Notes: a model not told the origin generated them from the letters alone. Positions 1-8,910 are shown, counted from the first letter of the stretch. The stretch is 64,000 nucleotides of DNA from Lachnospiraceae bacterium UBA3689 (GCA_002371465.1 DFIU01000010.1:326851-390850); one strand, 5' to 3'. A program made the numbers and translations.

Positions 1-413
1 TTTTGCTCCTTCCCTTTTTCAGCGGTCTGGCTTGGGACCTCATATTGGGTCCCATCGTCCGCCCAAGCCTGCCTGCGGTAGAAGCAGGACCGGTTGCCGG
101 TGTGACAGGCCGCCCCGACCTGGTCCACCTTGGCGAGCAGGGTGTCGCAGTCGCAATCGATACAGAGTTCTTTTACATACTGATAGTGGCCGCTCGTCTC
201 CCCCTTGACCCAAAGCTGCTGCCGGCTTCTGGTCCAGTAGGTCATAACCCCCGTCTTTAAGGTGAGGCCATAGCTCTCCTCATTCATCCACGCCATCATG
301 AGAACATCGCCATTTTCCGCGTCCTGGACAATGCAGGGGATAAGACCCTGGTCATTTACCTTAAAGTCCTCAAAGGGAACGGCTCCCTCCATCAGGTTCA
401 GCGCTTCTTTCAT
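1..413 (-). CDS. hisI: Phosphoribosyl-AMP cyclohydrolase (HisI or HisIE), 3' end cut by window edge
   Basis: This enzyme opens the purine ring of phosphoribosyl-AMP in histidine biosynthesis, in the cytoplasm. 137 codons are visible from ATG at 413. The family motif YWTRSR lies at residues 59-64, the Asp/Cys metal-binding cluster DCDCD at 86-90, and the zinc cysteines C103 and C110 in CHTGNRSC. A HisI domain alone ends near residue 115. The frame stays open to the window edge, so a fused HisE pyrophosphohydrolase domain may follow, which cannot be decided here. The start lies 2 nt past the hisB stop, so it is the last visible gene of the his run. Confidence 0.93.
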   Translation of the reverse strand, partial: MKEALNLMEGAVPFEDFKVNDQGLIPCIVQDAENGDVLMMAWMNEESYGLTLKTGVMTYWTRSRQQLWVKGETSGHYQYVKELCIDCDCDTLLAKVDQVGAACHTGNRSCFYRRQAWADDGTQYEVPSQTAEKGKEQ

Positions 414-414
414 C

Positions 415-1002
415 TTAGAGGCTTCCTTTCGTAGACAGGACATCGGTAATTCTGGGATCCAGGGAAGTTGCCATATCAAGAGCCTTGGCAAATGCCTTAA
501 AGGAGGCTTCCGCGATATGGTGGTTGTTGACGCCGCCCAGCTTACGGATATGCAGATTCATGGCGGCGTTATTTGCCACAGCCAGGAAAAACTCCCGGAA
601 CATCTCGGTCTCAAACTGACCAATCTTATCCGTCGTAAAGCGGCAGTCAGTGAAAAAATAAGCTCTGCCGCAGAGGTCGAGAGCGCAAACCACTAAAGTC
701 TCATCCATGGGCAGGACAAAGGAGCCGTAGCGGCGGATGCCCTTCTTCTCTCCGACCGCCCGGGCGATCGCCTGCCCCAGGACAATGCCGCAGTCCTCAA
801 TCGTATGGTGACCGTCGACCTCAAGGTCCCCCTTACAGTGGACGGTCAGGTCAAAGAAGCCGTGCCGGGCGACGGCGTTCAGCATGTGGTCGAAAAAGCC
901 GATGCCGGTGTCGATGTCGGCCTGCCCGGTCCCGTCCAGGTTCAGCTTTACCAGGATATCCGTTTCGCCGGTTGTCCGCCTGATTTCCGCAGTTCTAGCC
1001 AT
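415..1002 (-). CDS. hisB: Imidazoleglycerol-phosphate dehydratase
   Basis: HisB dehydrates imidazoleglycerol phosphate to imidazoleacetol phosphate. The family is manganese dependent and forms 24-mers. The protein is 195 aa, the usual length for monofunctional HisB. Metal-binding histidine motifs are visible: FFDHMLNAVARHG near residue 36, DGHHTIEDCG near 63, and NNHHIAEASFKAF near 160. The frame extends upstream to 1050, but that start would run into hisD. The ATG at 1002 has an AAGGAAGGA ribosome site and was chosen. It follows hisD by 28 nt. Confidence 0.96.
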   Translation of the reverse strand: MARTAEIRRTTGETDILVKLNLDGTGQADIDTGIGFFDHMLNAVARHGFFDLTVHCKGDLEVDGHHTIEDCGIVLGQAIARAVGEKKGIRRYGSFVLPMDETLVVCALDLCGRAYFFTDCRFTTDKIGQFETEMFREFFLAVANNAAMNLHIRKLGGVNNHHIAEASFKAFAKALDMATSLDPRITDVLSTKGSL

Positions 1003-1030
1003 ATCGTTTGATCCTTCCTTAAAAATAATC

Positions 1031-2332
1031 TTACTGGTCCTCTTCTTCAAATCTGACTTTGATAGCGTTGGCGTGGGCAGTCAGCCGCTCCGCTTCCGCA
1101 AAGCGGATGATGTCTTGATGCAGGGGAGCAAGCGCCTCCTTGGAACTGTAGATGATGCTGGATTTTTTGGTAAAATCATCCACAGACAGGGCGGAGAAGA
1201 ACTTTGCCGTTCCATTGGTCGGCAGGACGTGGTTGGGTCCCGCAAAATAGTCCCCTAAGGGCTCGGAGGAGTAGGGACCGATAAAGATGGCGCCGGCATT
1301 CTTGATCCTGGTCATGGTCAAAAAGGCGTCCTTTGTCTCAATCTCCAGGTGTTCCGGTGCGATCTCATTGACCGCCTGAATCGCCTGGTCGAGACTGTCG
1401 GCGATGAGGATATGGCCGAAGTTCTGAAGGGACGCCTCCATGATTTCTTTTCTTGAGAGCTGCTTTAAGAAGCCTTCGATGGCAGCCTCTACCTCTCCGG
1501 CCAGCTGCTCGCTGGTCGTCACCAGAATGGGGGAGGCAAGCTCATCATGTTCCGCCTGGGAGAGCAGGTCCGCTGCCACATACCGGGCGTCAGCGGTCTC
1601 GTCCGCCAGGACCGTCACCTCCGAAGGACCGGCGACCGAATCGATGGAGACGTGGCCGTATACCGCCCGCTTTGCCAGGGCGACGTAGATGTTGCCGGGA
1701 CCCGTGATCTTGTCCGCCTTGGGCACCGATTCCGTCCCATACGCCATCGCCGCAATCGCCTGGGCGCCGCCGATCTTGTAGATCTCATGGACGCCGGCTT
1801 CTTTTGCCGCGACCAGGGTCGTGGGCGTCACCTTGCCGTCCCTGCCGGGAGGGGTACACATGACGATGTGGGGCACGCCGGCGACCTGGGCGGGAATGGC
1901 ATTCATAAGAACGGTTGAAGGATATGCCGCCTTGCCGCCCGGCACATAGATGCCGGCGTGTTCCAGGGGCGTCACCCTCTGTCCCAGGACCATGCCGTTA
2001 TCCTCGGTCATGAACCAGCTCTCCTGCCGCTCGTGTTCGTGGAAGGCGCGGATTCGCCTTGCGGACCGGCGGATGGTCTCTGCCAGTTCCGGATCCACCT
2101 GACTGTAAGCCTCTTTTTCTTCCTCTTCCGTCACCCGGATGGTCGAGGCGTCAAGGAGGCAGTGATCAAAGGCCTCCTCATATCCAAAAACGGCCTGATC
2201 GCCCTTATCGTGAACATTCTGAAGGATCTCGGCAACCGCCCGCTCCTGGTCCGGATAGCTCTCCGTGCTGCGCTTTAAGAGATCCTTCTGGATCGTTCCG
2301 AACGAGTCATTCGTGAGTCTTTCTATCTGCAT
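1031..2332 (-). CDS. hisD: Histidinol dehydrogenase
   Basis: HisD oxidises L-histidinol twice with NAD to give L-histidine, a zinc-dependent cytoplasmic enzyme. The protein is 433 aa, typical. Recognisable family blocks include GIYVPGGKAAYPSTVLMNAIPA, split here as GIYVPGGKAAYPS and NAIPAQVAG, then GPGNIYVALAKR, AGPSEV, LLSQAEHD, and a C-terminal GPNHVLPT. ATG at 2332 lies 7 nt after a GGAGG and overlaps the hisG stop by one base (TGATG). A GTG one codon upstream (2335) is a less well spaced alternative. Confidence 0.96.
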   Translation of the reverse strand: MQIERLTNDSFGTIQKDLLKRSTESYPDQERAVAEILQNVHDKGDQAVFGYEEAFDHCLLDASTIRVTEEEEKEAYSQVDPELAETIRRSARRIRAFHEHERQESWFMTEDNGMVLGQRVTPLEHAGIYVPGGKAAYPSTVLMNAIPAQVAGVPHIVMCTPPGRDGKVTPTTLVAAKEAGVHEIYKIGGAQAIAAMAYGTESVPKADKITGPGNIYVALAKRAVYGHVSIDSVAGPSEVTVLADETADARYVAADLLSQAEHDELASPILVTTSEQLAGEVEAAIEGFLKQLSRKEIMEASLQNFGHILIADSLDQAIQAVNEIAPEHLEIETKDAFLTMTRIKNAGAIFIGPYSSEPLGDYFAGPNHVLPTNGTAKFFSALSVDDFTKKSSIIYSSKEALAPLHQDIIRFAEAERLTAHANAIKVRFEEEDQ

Positions 2333-2967
2333 CACAGTACCTCCTTCATGCTGCGGATCAGACCGGTGATCCGCTCATTTTCCATCTTCATGCTGACCTG
2401 GTTGACCACGACTCTGGCGGACAGGTCACAGACCTCCTCGAGGACGGTCAGACCGTTTTCCCGTAAGGTTGCCCCGGTCTCCACGATATCGCAGATGACT
2501 TCCGAAAGCCCGACGATGGGAGCCAGTTCGATGGATCCGTTCAGCTTGATAATCTCAACTGTCTGGTGCTTGCGGTTTAAGAAATAGTCCTTGGCGATGT
2601 GGGGATACTTAGTCGCCACCCGGATGAGGTCACCGGAGACAAGAGCTTTCCTGGCACTCTTAGGCCCGCAGATACACATTTTACACCTGCCAAAGCCCAG
2701 GTCCATGACCTCATAGATCTGTCTGCCCTCTTCCAGGATGGTATCCCTGCCGACGATGCCGATATCCGCCGCCCCATAGGCGACGTAGGTGGGAACGTCC
2801 GGTCCCTTGGCGAGGAAGTAGCGGATACCCAGCTTGTCATCCTCAAAAATCAGCTTTCTGGTGTGCTTGTCTTCCGCCTCTTCCGCGTTCATTCCCAGCT
2901 TTTCAAAGAGCTTTAAGGTCTGGCTGGCAAGGCGGCCCTTGGTCAATGCTATTGTCAAATATCTCAT
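2332..2967 (-). CDS. hisG: ATP phosphoribosyltransferase, short (regulatory-subunit dependent) form
   Basis: HisG catalyses the first step of histidine synthesis, joining ATP and PRPP. At 211 aa this is the short HisG_S form that lacks the C-terminal allosteric domain and therefore needs HisZ, which is encoded immediately upstream. The N-terminal ALTKGRL and the later DIVETGATLRENGL motif (PRPP-binding) are clear. ATG at 2967 has an AGGAGG site. Feedback inhibition by histidine is expected to act through the HisZ complex (family knowledge). Confidence 0.95.
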   Translation of the reverse strand: MRYLTIALTKGRLASQTLKLFEKLGMNAEEAEDKHTRKLIFEDDKLGIRYFLAKGPDVPTYVAYGAADIGIVGRDTILEEGRQIYEVMDLGFGRCKMCICGPKSARKALVSGDLIRVATKYPHIAKDYFLNRKHQTVEIIKLNGSIELAPIVGLSEVICDIVETGATLRENGLTVLEEVCDLSARVVVNQVSMKMENERITGLIRSMKEVL

Positions 2968-2982
2968 GATAAGAAGCCTCCT

Positions 2983-3969
2983 TTATTTCTGCCTGGAAAG
3001 GGCGTTCATCATCTGGTCGATGGAAAAGCCGACGCCGACGGCGGGCGCGTCCTGACCGAAGTGACCCAGCAGGGCGTCGTAGCGGCCCCCCTTGGCGACC
3101 GGCTCCCCGCTTCCATAGGTAAAGGCGGAGAAAATGATGCCCGTGTAGTAGTGGAACTTGCTCAAAAGACCGAAATCGTAGGAGATATAGGCGCTGTTGC
3201 CGCTTTTCTTTAAGAGGGCGTCGATCTCCCTTAATCTTGCGATGGCATCCCGGGACCCCTCGTTGACCGCCAGCGCCTCCGCCCGGTCCAGAACCTCGGG
3301 TCCGCCGAAGAGCTGGGGCATTTCCACAAACGCCCTGCGGATGCCGGCGTCGATCTGACAACCCTCCAGCAGTTCGCTGACGCCGAAGAAATTCTTATTG
3401 AGGATCAGCTTGCGGACATCCTCCGCCGTCTCTTGGGAGAGGTGGGAGTCCTCAAGCAGGGCTTTAAAATAGTCCACCTCTCCGACGCTGACCTGGAACT
3501 CACCAAGTCCCGCCTCCTTTAACATATCGACCGTCAGATCCAGGACCTCCGCGTCAGCCTTTACGCTGCCGTCTCCGATCAGCTCGACCCCCATCTGGGT
3601 CGTCTCCTTTAAGTTGAGACGGTATTCCCTGGAATTGACAAAGGTGCTGCCCTGGTAGCAGAGACGGTAGGGCTTATCCTCCGGATGGAAATGCATGGCG
3701 ACCGCTCTGGCGACCGAGGGGGTAAAATCGGGTCTTAGGACCAGGGTGTTGCCGTCCCGGTCGAAGAACTTGTAGAGTTCATTGGAGGGCGTGGTCCCGA
3801 TGTCCGCGCCGAATACGTCGAAATATTCGACGCTGGGCGTTTCAATATCGGCATAGCCGTAGCGTTCAAAGACCTGGTGAAGCCCATTCATCAGCTCCCT
3901 CTTTCGTTTCATTTGGTCCTGATAGAGATCCCGGAAACCCTCCGGTGTGTGGATCAGAAGATTTTTCAT
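2983..3969 (-). CDS. hisZ: ATP phosphoribosyltransferase regulatory subunit
   Basis: HisZ is a catalytically inactive histidyl-tRNA synthetase paralogue that activates short HisG and carries the histidine feedback site. The 328 aa protein has the class II synthetase catalytic fold without the anticodon domain. It begins TPEGFRDLY, then has FDRDGNTLVLRPDFTPSVARAVAM (a class II motif 2-like block near residues 68-92) and ends with GGRYDALLGHFG and a VGVGFSIDQ motif 3-like segment. Its start overlaps the recU stop by 4 nt (ATGA), and hisG follows after 15 nt. Confidence 0.92.
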   Translation of the reverse strand: MKNLLIHTPEGFRDLYQDQMKRKRELMNGLHQVFERYGYADIETPSVEYFDVFGADIGTTPSNELYKFFDRDGNTLVLRPDFTPSVARAVAMHFHPEDKPYRLCYQGSTFVNSREYRLNLKETTQMGVELIGDGSVKADAEVLDLTVDMLKEAGLGEFQVSVGEVDYFKALLEDSHLSQETAEDVRKLILNKNFFGVSELLEGCQIDAGIRRAFVEMPQLFGGPEVLDRAEALAVNEGSRDAIARLREIDALLKKSGNSAYISYDFGLLSKFHYYTGIIFSAFTYGSGEPVAKGGRYDALLGHFGQDAPAVGVGFSIDQMMNALSRQK

Positions 3970-4508
3970 ACTGTGTCTCCTCTTTCATTTAAGTCAATCT
4001 GCAGACCCTCCAGGATCGGCAGCAGGTAGTCCTTGCGGACGTTAAGAAAATATTTGGGATCCAGTTCCGAGATCAAAAAGCTCTTTCGACCCCCATGTTT
4101 CATCCGATCCCAGAATTCGTTGATCTCCCAGCAGGGCATGTAGTAATATTCCTGCCGCGAAGTGAAGGACAGGATCAAAAAGGCGATCCCCTTCTGCTTT
4201 TCAAAATCGTTCATAAACCGGATCTGATGTTCATGGACGTTCTGCAAAGGGAAGGTGTCCGACGCGCATTCCTTGGCGTCAAAGCAGACCGGAATTCCCT
4301 GGACGACCCCCATATAGTCGACGGTACTTCTCTGGTCGAAATAGGCGAGCGTGATATGACGGGTCCGCTTGTCGATGTTGATGGGGGTGATAGGGGTGGG
4401 TATCTTCTGGATCAGGGCAAGCCCCTGGCTGCGGTACTGGTCGATGGTCTGATTGATCATTTCTTCCAGCGTCGAGCCGCGCAGTCCATGCGCTTTCCAG
4501 GTCGCCAT
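3966..4508 (-). CDS. recU: Holliday junction resolvase RecU
   Basis: RecU is the Gram-positive resolvase that cleaves four-way junctions in homologous recombination and helps chromosome segregation. The 180 aa protein matches the Firmicute family: IPTPITPINI near residue 35, an active-site region with TVDYMGVVQG and CFDAKE (catalytic acidic and Lys residues), and FPLQNVHEHQIRFM. The start ATG overlaps the lepB stop by one base (TAATG), and its own stop overlaps hisZ. recU is often beside a penicillin-binding protein gene in Firmicutes. Here it sits between a signal peptidase and the his genes. Confidence 0.9.
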   Translation of the reverse strand: MATWKAHGLRGSTLEEMINQTIDQYRSQGLALIQKIPTPITPINIDKRTRHITLAYFDQRSTVDYMGVVQGIPVCFDAKECASDTFPLQNVHEHQIRFMNDFEKQKGIAFLILSFTSRQEYYYMPCWEINEFWDRMKHGGRKSFLISELDPKYFLNVRKDYLLPILEGLQIDLNERGDTV

Positions 4509-5053
4509 TACCTAACCGCCCCCATCTTGTTAAGGGGCCAGTAGCGGACCATCGCCTTACCCAGGATCTTGTCCCTCTTGACGTAGGTATGGATCCAGTA
4601 GCGGGAATCGTGGCTGTTGTTGCGGTTGTCCCCCATGACGAAATAGCTGTCCTCGGGTACCCGGTAGGGACCAAAATTCCCATAGGGCGTCTCCGGGCAG
4701 AAACTGTCGTCAAGAGGCTTGGGATCGTCATTGATATAGACCTTGCCGTCCCTGATCTCCACTTTTTCTCCCGGCAGCCCGATAATCCGCTTGATGAAGT
4801 AGGTACTCTCGTGGTCGGGATAGCGGAAAATGATGATGTCAAAGCGCTCTGGATCCTCGGTCCGATAGGCGAGCCGATTTCCAAAGATCCGGTCGTTGAC
4901 CATAATGGTGTCCTCCATCGAGGAGGAGGGAATCCTGGCATTGATCAGAAAGACCTGGTTGATGACGATCACGACCGCGATCACGGCCGCGAACATGATC
5001 AGATAGTCCCGGATCTCCTTACCGATTGATTGACTTTTTTTCTCTTCATCCAT
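4508..5053 (-). CDS. lepB: Signal peptidase I
   Basis: This membrane enzyme cuts signal peptides from exported proteins on the outer face of the membrane. The 181 aa protein has one N-terminal transmembrane segment (about residues 17-37), typical of Gram-positive SipS types. The catalytic Ser45 lies in IPSSSMEDT and the general-base Lys88 in FIKRIIGLPGE. The conserved GDNRNNSHDSRYW block is at 141-153. It is 4 nt downstream of the RluD-type gene and shares a base with recU, so the three are probably one transcript. Confidence 0.95.
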   Translation of the reverse strand: MDEEKKSQSIGKEIRDYLIMFAAVIAVVIVINQVFLINARIPSSSMEDTIMVNDRIFGNRLAYRTEDPERFDIIIFRYPDHESTYFIKRIIGLPGEKVEIRDGKVYINDDPKPLDDSFCPETPYGNFGPYRVPEDSYFVMGDNRNNSHDSRYWIHTYVKRDKILGKAMVRYWPLNKMGAVR

Positions 5054-5057
5054 TGCC

Positions 5058-6035
5058 TTATCCTTTTAGCTTCAAGTCCCTGACCAGGCGCTGAAAATCT
5101 TCCGGCAGAGGGTCCGTGACCGTCTTGCCCGACAGGTAGGAAAAAGGTCCCGTCGTCTTGGGAAAGGTCACCCGGTAGGCGTGAAGCATCTGTCTTTGTA
5201 TCTGTTCCTTCTTCCTTAGCTCCCGGTTGCGAACCTCCCTGCCGTACTTGGGGTCCCCCAGGACGGGATGGCCCAGATAGGCGAGCTGGGCGCGGATCTG
5301 GTGGGTCTTGCCGGTGATAAGCCGTGCCGCAAGAAGGGAAGCCCCTTCATTTGACATAAGAGTCCGGAACTCCGTCTCCATCCGGTCCGATCCCGGGACC
5401 CGGTGGCCGTAAAGTTTTACCCGGTTGGCAGCGGCGTCTTTGATAAAATAGGTGATCACTCGGGTCTTTATATCCAGTTTCCCGTCCACCAGGACCCTGT
5501 ACTCCTTTATAAGGCTCTTATCCCGGATGATCCCGGATAGATATTGGGCTCCCTTAAGACTCTTGCCGCAAAGGACGATGCCGCTGGTGTTGCGGTCGAG
5601 TCGGTTTAAGGGGGATGGGCGGAAGGCGCGCAGGTCCTCTTCTTTGATCGATCCTTTCGATAAAAGTTCTGCCAGCAGGTAGTCCCCAAGGACTGCCCCC
5701 CTGCCTGTCCCCGGCTGAGACAGCATGCCGGCAGGTTTATGAACCGCGACGATGTCGGCATCCTCATAGAGAAACTCCAGCCTGACATGGTCGGATAACT
5801 TGGGCCCATCTGCCTTCTTTTGAAAACCCAGGATGGTCTCGTCACTTAAAAAGAGTTTGACAAGGTCCCCCTTTAAAAGACTCTCCCTGCCGGTCGCCTT
5901 CCTGCCGTTTAAGGTGATATTCTTTTTTCGCAGCATCTTATAAAGAAAACCGGCGGAAGCCCCATCCAGATATTTTTTTAAAAACTTATCCAGGCGCTGA
6001 CCGGCTTCCCGGTCCTTGATTATGATCTCTTTCAT
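5058..6035 (-). CDS. RluA/RluD-family ribosomal large-subunit pseudouridine synthase
   Basis: It should convert uridine to pseudouridine in 23S rRNA (or tRNA). The exact target cannot be told from the sequence. An S4-like RNA-binding domain occupies roughly residues 12-70. The synthase domain begins near 84 with VAVHKPAGMLSQPGTG, and the catalytic Asp147 lies in NRLDRNTSG (usually HRLDRDTSG). The C-terminal TGKTHQIRAQL and GHPVLGDPKYG motifs are intact. At 325 aa it is full length. Its ATG overlaps the stop of the upstream membrane protein by one base. Confidence 0.92.
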   Translation of the reverse strand: MKEIIIKDREAGQRLDKFLKKYLDGASAGFLYKMLRKKNITLNGRKATGRESLLKGDLVKLFLSDETILGFQKKADGPKLSDHVRLEFLYEDADIVAVHKPAGMLSQPGTGRGAVLGDYLLAELLSKGSIKEEDLRAFRPSPLNRLDRNTSGIVLCGKSLKGAQYLSGIIRDKSLIKEYRVLVDGKLDIKTRVITYFIKDAAANRVKLYGHRVPGSDRMETEFRTLMSNEGASLLAARLITGKTHQIRAQLAYLGHPVLGDPKYGREVRNRELRKKEQIQRQMLHAYRVTFPKTTGPFSYLSGKTVTDPLPEDFQRLVRDLKLKG

Positions 6036-6640
6036 CAGAGCGATACATTGAGCGCCGTCTGGCGGATCAGGTCCTCCCGGTCAAAGCCGGGGTAGCGGGG
6101 ATCTTCCTTGAAGGGGATGCCTGCCCGCAGGTCATCCGCATGGGCGTTGAGCTGGTCCAGCCGGTCGGTAAAGTGTCTGACATCCGTCAGGACATGGACA
6201 GATGTCTTGTAGCCGTCCGCCCGCAGCATCTTGGCCAGATGGTCCCCGGCAAATTTCCGGTCCGTCTTGGGATCAGTCACCAGGCAGATCACTTCGTTGC
6301 CGCAGATGACCAGGCAGTCGATCAGAGCGTTCTGCTTCTCACTGGTCAGATAGAGTTCGTAGGCATAGGTCAGCACGCCAATATGGGGATCGATAGCGTC
6401 AAATTCCTCTTTGGATATGGACTTCCGCATCAGCATCATGATCATGCCGACTAAAGACATGGCAGCCGGGATCATGCCCACCATAGCGACCACCGTCAGG
6501 ATGTTGTTTTTTGATCCCGTATACAAAATTCCCGAGATCAGGATCAGCAGGGGGATTCCGAAGGAGGCGAGGGTAAAAATCAGCCTTCTTCTCTTTTCGG
6601 TACGGAAATAGCCGTACTGCCCTTTTTTGGATTTTAGCAT
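6035..6640 (-). CDS. Conserved hypothetical protein with two membrane segments
   Basis: I do not recognise a named family. The 201 aa protein has a basic N-terminus, two hydrophobic segments (about residues 20-41 and 47-71) and a soluble, presumably cytoplasmic C-terminal domain of about 130 residues with alternating strands and helices (for example ALIDCLVICGNEVICLVTD). ATG at 6640 has a GAGGTGAA site. It is the first gene of the nine-gene run ending in hisI. That placement says nothing certain about its job, although its tight link to rluD and lepB suggests a growth-related role. Confidence 0.75.
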   Translation of the reverse strand: MLKSKKGQYGYFRTEKRRRLIFTLASFGIPLLILISGILYTGSKNNILTVVAMVGMIPAAMSLVGMIMMLMRKSISKEEFDAIDPHIGVLTYAYELYLTSEKQNALIDCLVICGNEVICLVTDPKTDRKFAGDHLAKMLRADGYKTSVHVLTDVRHFTDRLDQLNAHADDLRAGIPFKEDPRYPGFDREDLIRQTALNVSL

Positions 6641-6661
6641 GGTTCACCTCTTTAGTTTGCT

Positions 6662-6670
6662 ATTCTATCA
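6662..6670 (-). promoter_or_regulatory. Extended -10 promoter for the membrane protein-rluD-lepB-recU-his run
   Basis: On the minus strand an extended -10 element TGATAGAAT lies 22 nt upstream of the first start codon at 6640. No good -35 hexamer is found at 17 nt, as is common for extended -10 promoters. A GCACAC/GTGTGC hairpin with a 9-nt loop lies just upstream, between this promoter and the stop of the RsmF-like gene. Confidence 0.55.
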
Positions 6671-6732
6671 CAGATGGAGCTTAGCTGCACACAAGATTTT
6701 AGTGTGCTAACGTGTTAAAGTATCGTCACATT

Positions 6733-8070
6733 TCACAGAAGCCGCCAGCCTGAACTGCGTTTGTTCTTTAGGAGAGTGCCGTTTCTCTTCCCATAGCCCA
6801 GCGGATAGCCCTCGACGCAGACCAGGGTATCCGGCTGCTTCTGCCCCTTATCCTTGTTCTTATTCTTGGTCTTGGGAAGATTGATCCTTTCCTCATCTTT
6901 TAGTTCCAGAGTCTCCCCTTTCAGGTATTTAATAACCCGCTCGTCCTGATAGGAAAGATGGAGGACATCCCCAGAAACTTTGGGATCCGCCGCCATGGCA
7001 TAAGCCTGGGAATAGACAAAGTTCTGCCTCTTTTGCGTGCCGACATGAAGACCTGTCATCAGATAGTGAAGGCCCGGAACCGGCAGCTTTCCCTCCGGCA
7101 GCAGGTAGACCTCCTCCCCCTTCTGCCAGTTGACCGCCTGTTTTTCGATCCGGCTGGGACGGTTCCCCTCTTTTTTGATGAGGGCGGCAAACTGGCCCTC
7201 ACCCCGGATCTTATGGGGATAGAGGCGGACAAAGGGCAGGGACTCTCCCTTGTCATCGGTCAGTCGCGAAAAGCCTGCCTGATCCGGGATCGGGACAGCC
7301 TCTAAATCCCCATGGTCGGCAAGAAAGGCAAGGACCTGGTCCTCGTCCTCAGCCTTTGAAAAAGTGCAGGTCGAATAAAGGATCATGCCGCCGGGGGCCA
7401 AGAGGTCATAGGCATGCGCCAGGATCTCTTTTTGGATGGGGGCATAGAAGTCCGGTCCCTCCTCTTCCCAATGGCGGATCATCTGGGGCTGGGTCCGAAA
7501 CATGCCCTCGCCCGAGCAGGGGGCGTCGATCAGGATCTTATCGAAGAAGTGGGGAAAGTGAGCAGCCAGGTTTTCCGGACTCTCCGCCGTCACGAAGGCG
7601 TTGACCGCCCCCGCCGCCTCCAGGTTCTTGCGGAGGACCTTGGCGCGGGAGGGGGAGATATCGTTGGCGAGCAAAAGTCCGGTCTTCTTTAATTTTGCTA
7701 ATAGCTCGGTCGCCTTGCCCCCGGGAGCGGCGCACAGATCCAGCACATAGTCCCCCGGTTCAACCGGCAGGGATTCGGCGGGCGTCATGGCAGCCGGCTC
7801 CTGGATGTAATACAACCCCGCCTGGCAGAGAGCCGTCCTGCCTGCGTCAAAGCCCTCCGGCAGGAAAAAGCCGTTGTGGATCCAGGGGATGCTCTCCAGG
7901 TCCGGCAGATTCAGTTTCTGCCAGAGAGCGCAAAAATCTCCCACGGAGATCTTATTTTCATTGACGCGGAGGCCCTTTTGCGGACGCCAAGAAAGACTAT
8001 CCCGATAAGCAGGATAGTCTTTCCCCAGCAAAGCATGCATCTGTCTGATATATTGGGATGGTAATTCCAC
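6733..8070 (-). CDS. RsmF/NOP2-type rRNA m5C methyltransferase
   Basis: SAM-dependent enzyme of the NOL1/NOP2/Sun family that methylates cytosine in 16S rRNA. Two catalytic cysteines are visible in DAPCSGEGMFR and YSTCTF. The SAM site is VLDLCAAPGGKATELL. A C-terminal RsmF-like domain follows, with a Lys-rich linker (KTKNKNKDKGQK). The frame opens with TTG at 8085, overlapping the upstream gene. However GTG at 8070 has GAGG 5 nt before it, and the resulting N-terminus (ELPSQYIRQMHALLG) matches how this family begins. I chose 8070, giving 445 aa. Confidence 0.9.
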   Translation of the reverse strand: MELPSQYIRQMHALLGKDYPAYRDSLSWRPQKGLRVNENKISVGDFCALWQKLNLPDLESIPWIHNGFFLPEGFDAGRTALCQAGLYYIQEPAAMTPAESLPVEPGDYVLDLCAAPGGKATELLAKLKKTGLLLANDISPSRAKVLRKNLEAAGAVNAFVTAESPENLAAHFPHFFDKILIDAPCSGEGMFRTQPQMIRHWEEEGPDFYAPIQKEILAHAYDLLAPGGMILYSTCTFSKAEDEDQVLAFLADHGDLEAVPIPDQAGFSRLTDDKGESLPFVRLYPHKIRGEGQFAALIKKEGNRPSRIEKQAVNWQKGEEVYLLPEGKLPVPGLHYLMTGLHVGTQKRQNFVYSQAYAMAADPKVSGDVLHLSYQDERVIKYLKGETLELKDEERINLPKTKNKNKDKGQKQPDTLVCVEGYPLGYGKRNGTLLKNKRSSGWRLL

Positions 8071-8081
8071 TCTTACCTCTT

Positions 8082-8900
8082 TCAACTATGAAGCTGGCTG
8101 TCAACCGACTGAGCCCTCGACCCTTCCGCCAGGATATCCAGCTGCTTGCTGAATTTCTCCAGCTCATCGATGTCGTGCAGGCGGTAGATCCGGTAGAATT
8201 CATTCTGGATCTTGGCGATTTCCCGCTTATTCTCCCGATGATAGAGATTTTCAATATTGCGGAGGATATCCTGGACCAGGTTGGTCTGGATCCGGTTGTC
8301 GATCTGGGCGTCCATGATTTCCGACCGAACCTGGGACATCTCCTCGTCCAAAAGGACGATGGCGTCCGCCGCCCGGGTCAGCTGATGCTCCACATGCCCC
8401 GGAATCACGCCCTTGTATTTATATTGCAGGGAGTGTTCGGTCGTCGCCCAGAAATTCATCGCCATGGTCCGGATCTGAATCTCCACCTGCAGCTTTTTAG
8501 GTCCCTTGATGGTCTGCACCTGGTACCAGATGATCAGATGGAAACTACGGTAGCCGCTCTTTTTCTTATTGGTCAGGTAGTCCTTTTTGCTGCGAACCTC
8601 CATATCAGTCCGCTGGTAGATCAGGCTTTCGACCGTCTGGATATCTTCGACAAACTGGGTGATGATCCGGATGCCGGCGATATCCTCCACCTCCTCTTCC
8701 ATCCGCTCGAAGGAAATGCCCTTCTTCTGCATCTTCTCCAGGATGCTGTTGACGGATTTGACCCGACCCGTCACGCTTTCGATCGGCGAGTACAGGTTCC
8801 GTTTCTGGTGTTCCCGCTTCAGATTGTTAAATTTTGTCAGGAGTTCGGAAACTGCCTGCTCATAGGGGTCAAGCAGTTCCTTCCACAGTTGTATTTCCAT
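8082..8900 (-). CDS. Small alarmone synthetase, RelQ/YjbM-like (p)ppGpp synthase
   Basis: It should make (p)ppGpp from GTP/GDP and ATP, without a hydrolase domain. The RelA/SpoT synthetase core spans about residues 40-170: EDIAGIRIIT, KKSGYRSFHLII, and the nucleotide-binding VEIQIRTMAMNFWATTEHSL. A helical C-terminal tail (about 180-272) is longer than in the roughly 210 aa RelQ proteins. ATG at 8900 was chosen. A GTG at 8924 lies inside pepD and has no ribosome site. The gene sits 10 nt after pepD and its stop region overlaps the possible TTG start of the RsmF gene. Confidence 0.88.
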   Translation of the reverse strand: MEIQLWKELLDPYEQAVSELLTKFNNLKREHQKRNLYSPIESVTGRVKSVNSILEKMQKKGISFERMEEEVEDIAGIRIITQFVEDIQTVESLIYQRTDMEVRSKKDYLTNKKKSGYRSFHLIIWYQVQTIKGPKKLQVEIQIRTMAMNFWATTEHSLQYKYKGVIPGHVEHQLTRAADAIVLLDEEMSQVRSEIMDAQIDNRIQTNLVQDILRNIENLYHRENKREIAKIQNEFYRIYRLHDIDELEKFSKQLDILAEGSRAQSVDSQLHS

Positions 8901-8910
8901 GACCTGAGTC

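Noticed and set aside
4279..4941. Long alternative-frame ORF inside lepB/recU, and similar shadows elsewhere
   Set aside because: These are alternative frames of GC-rich genes whose true frames carry clear family motifs.
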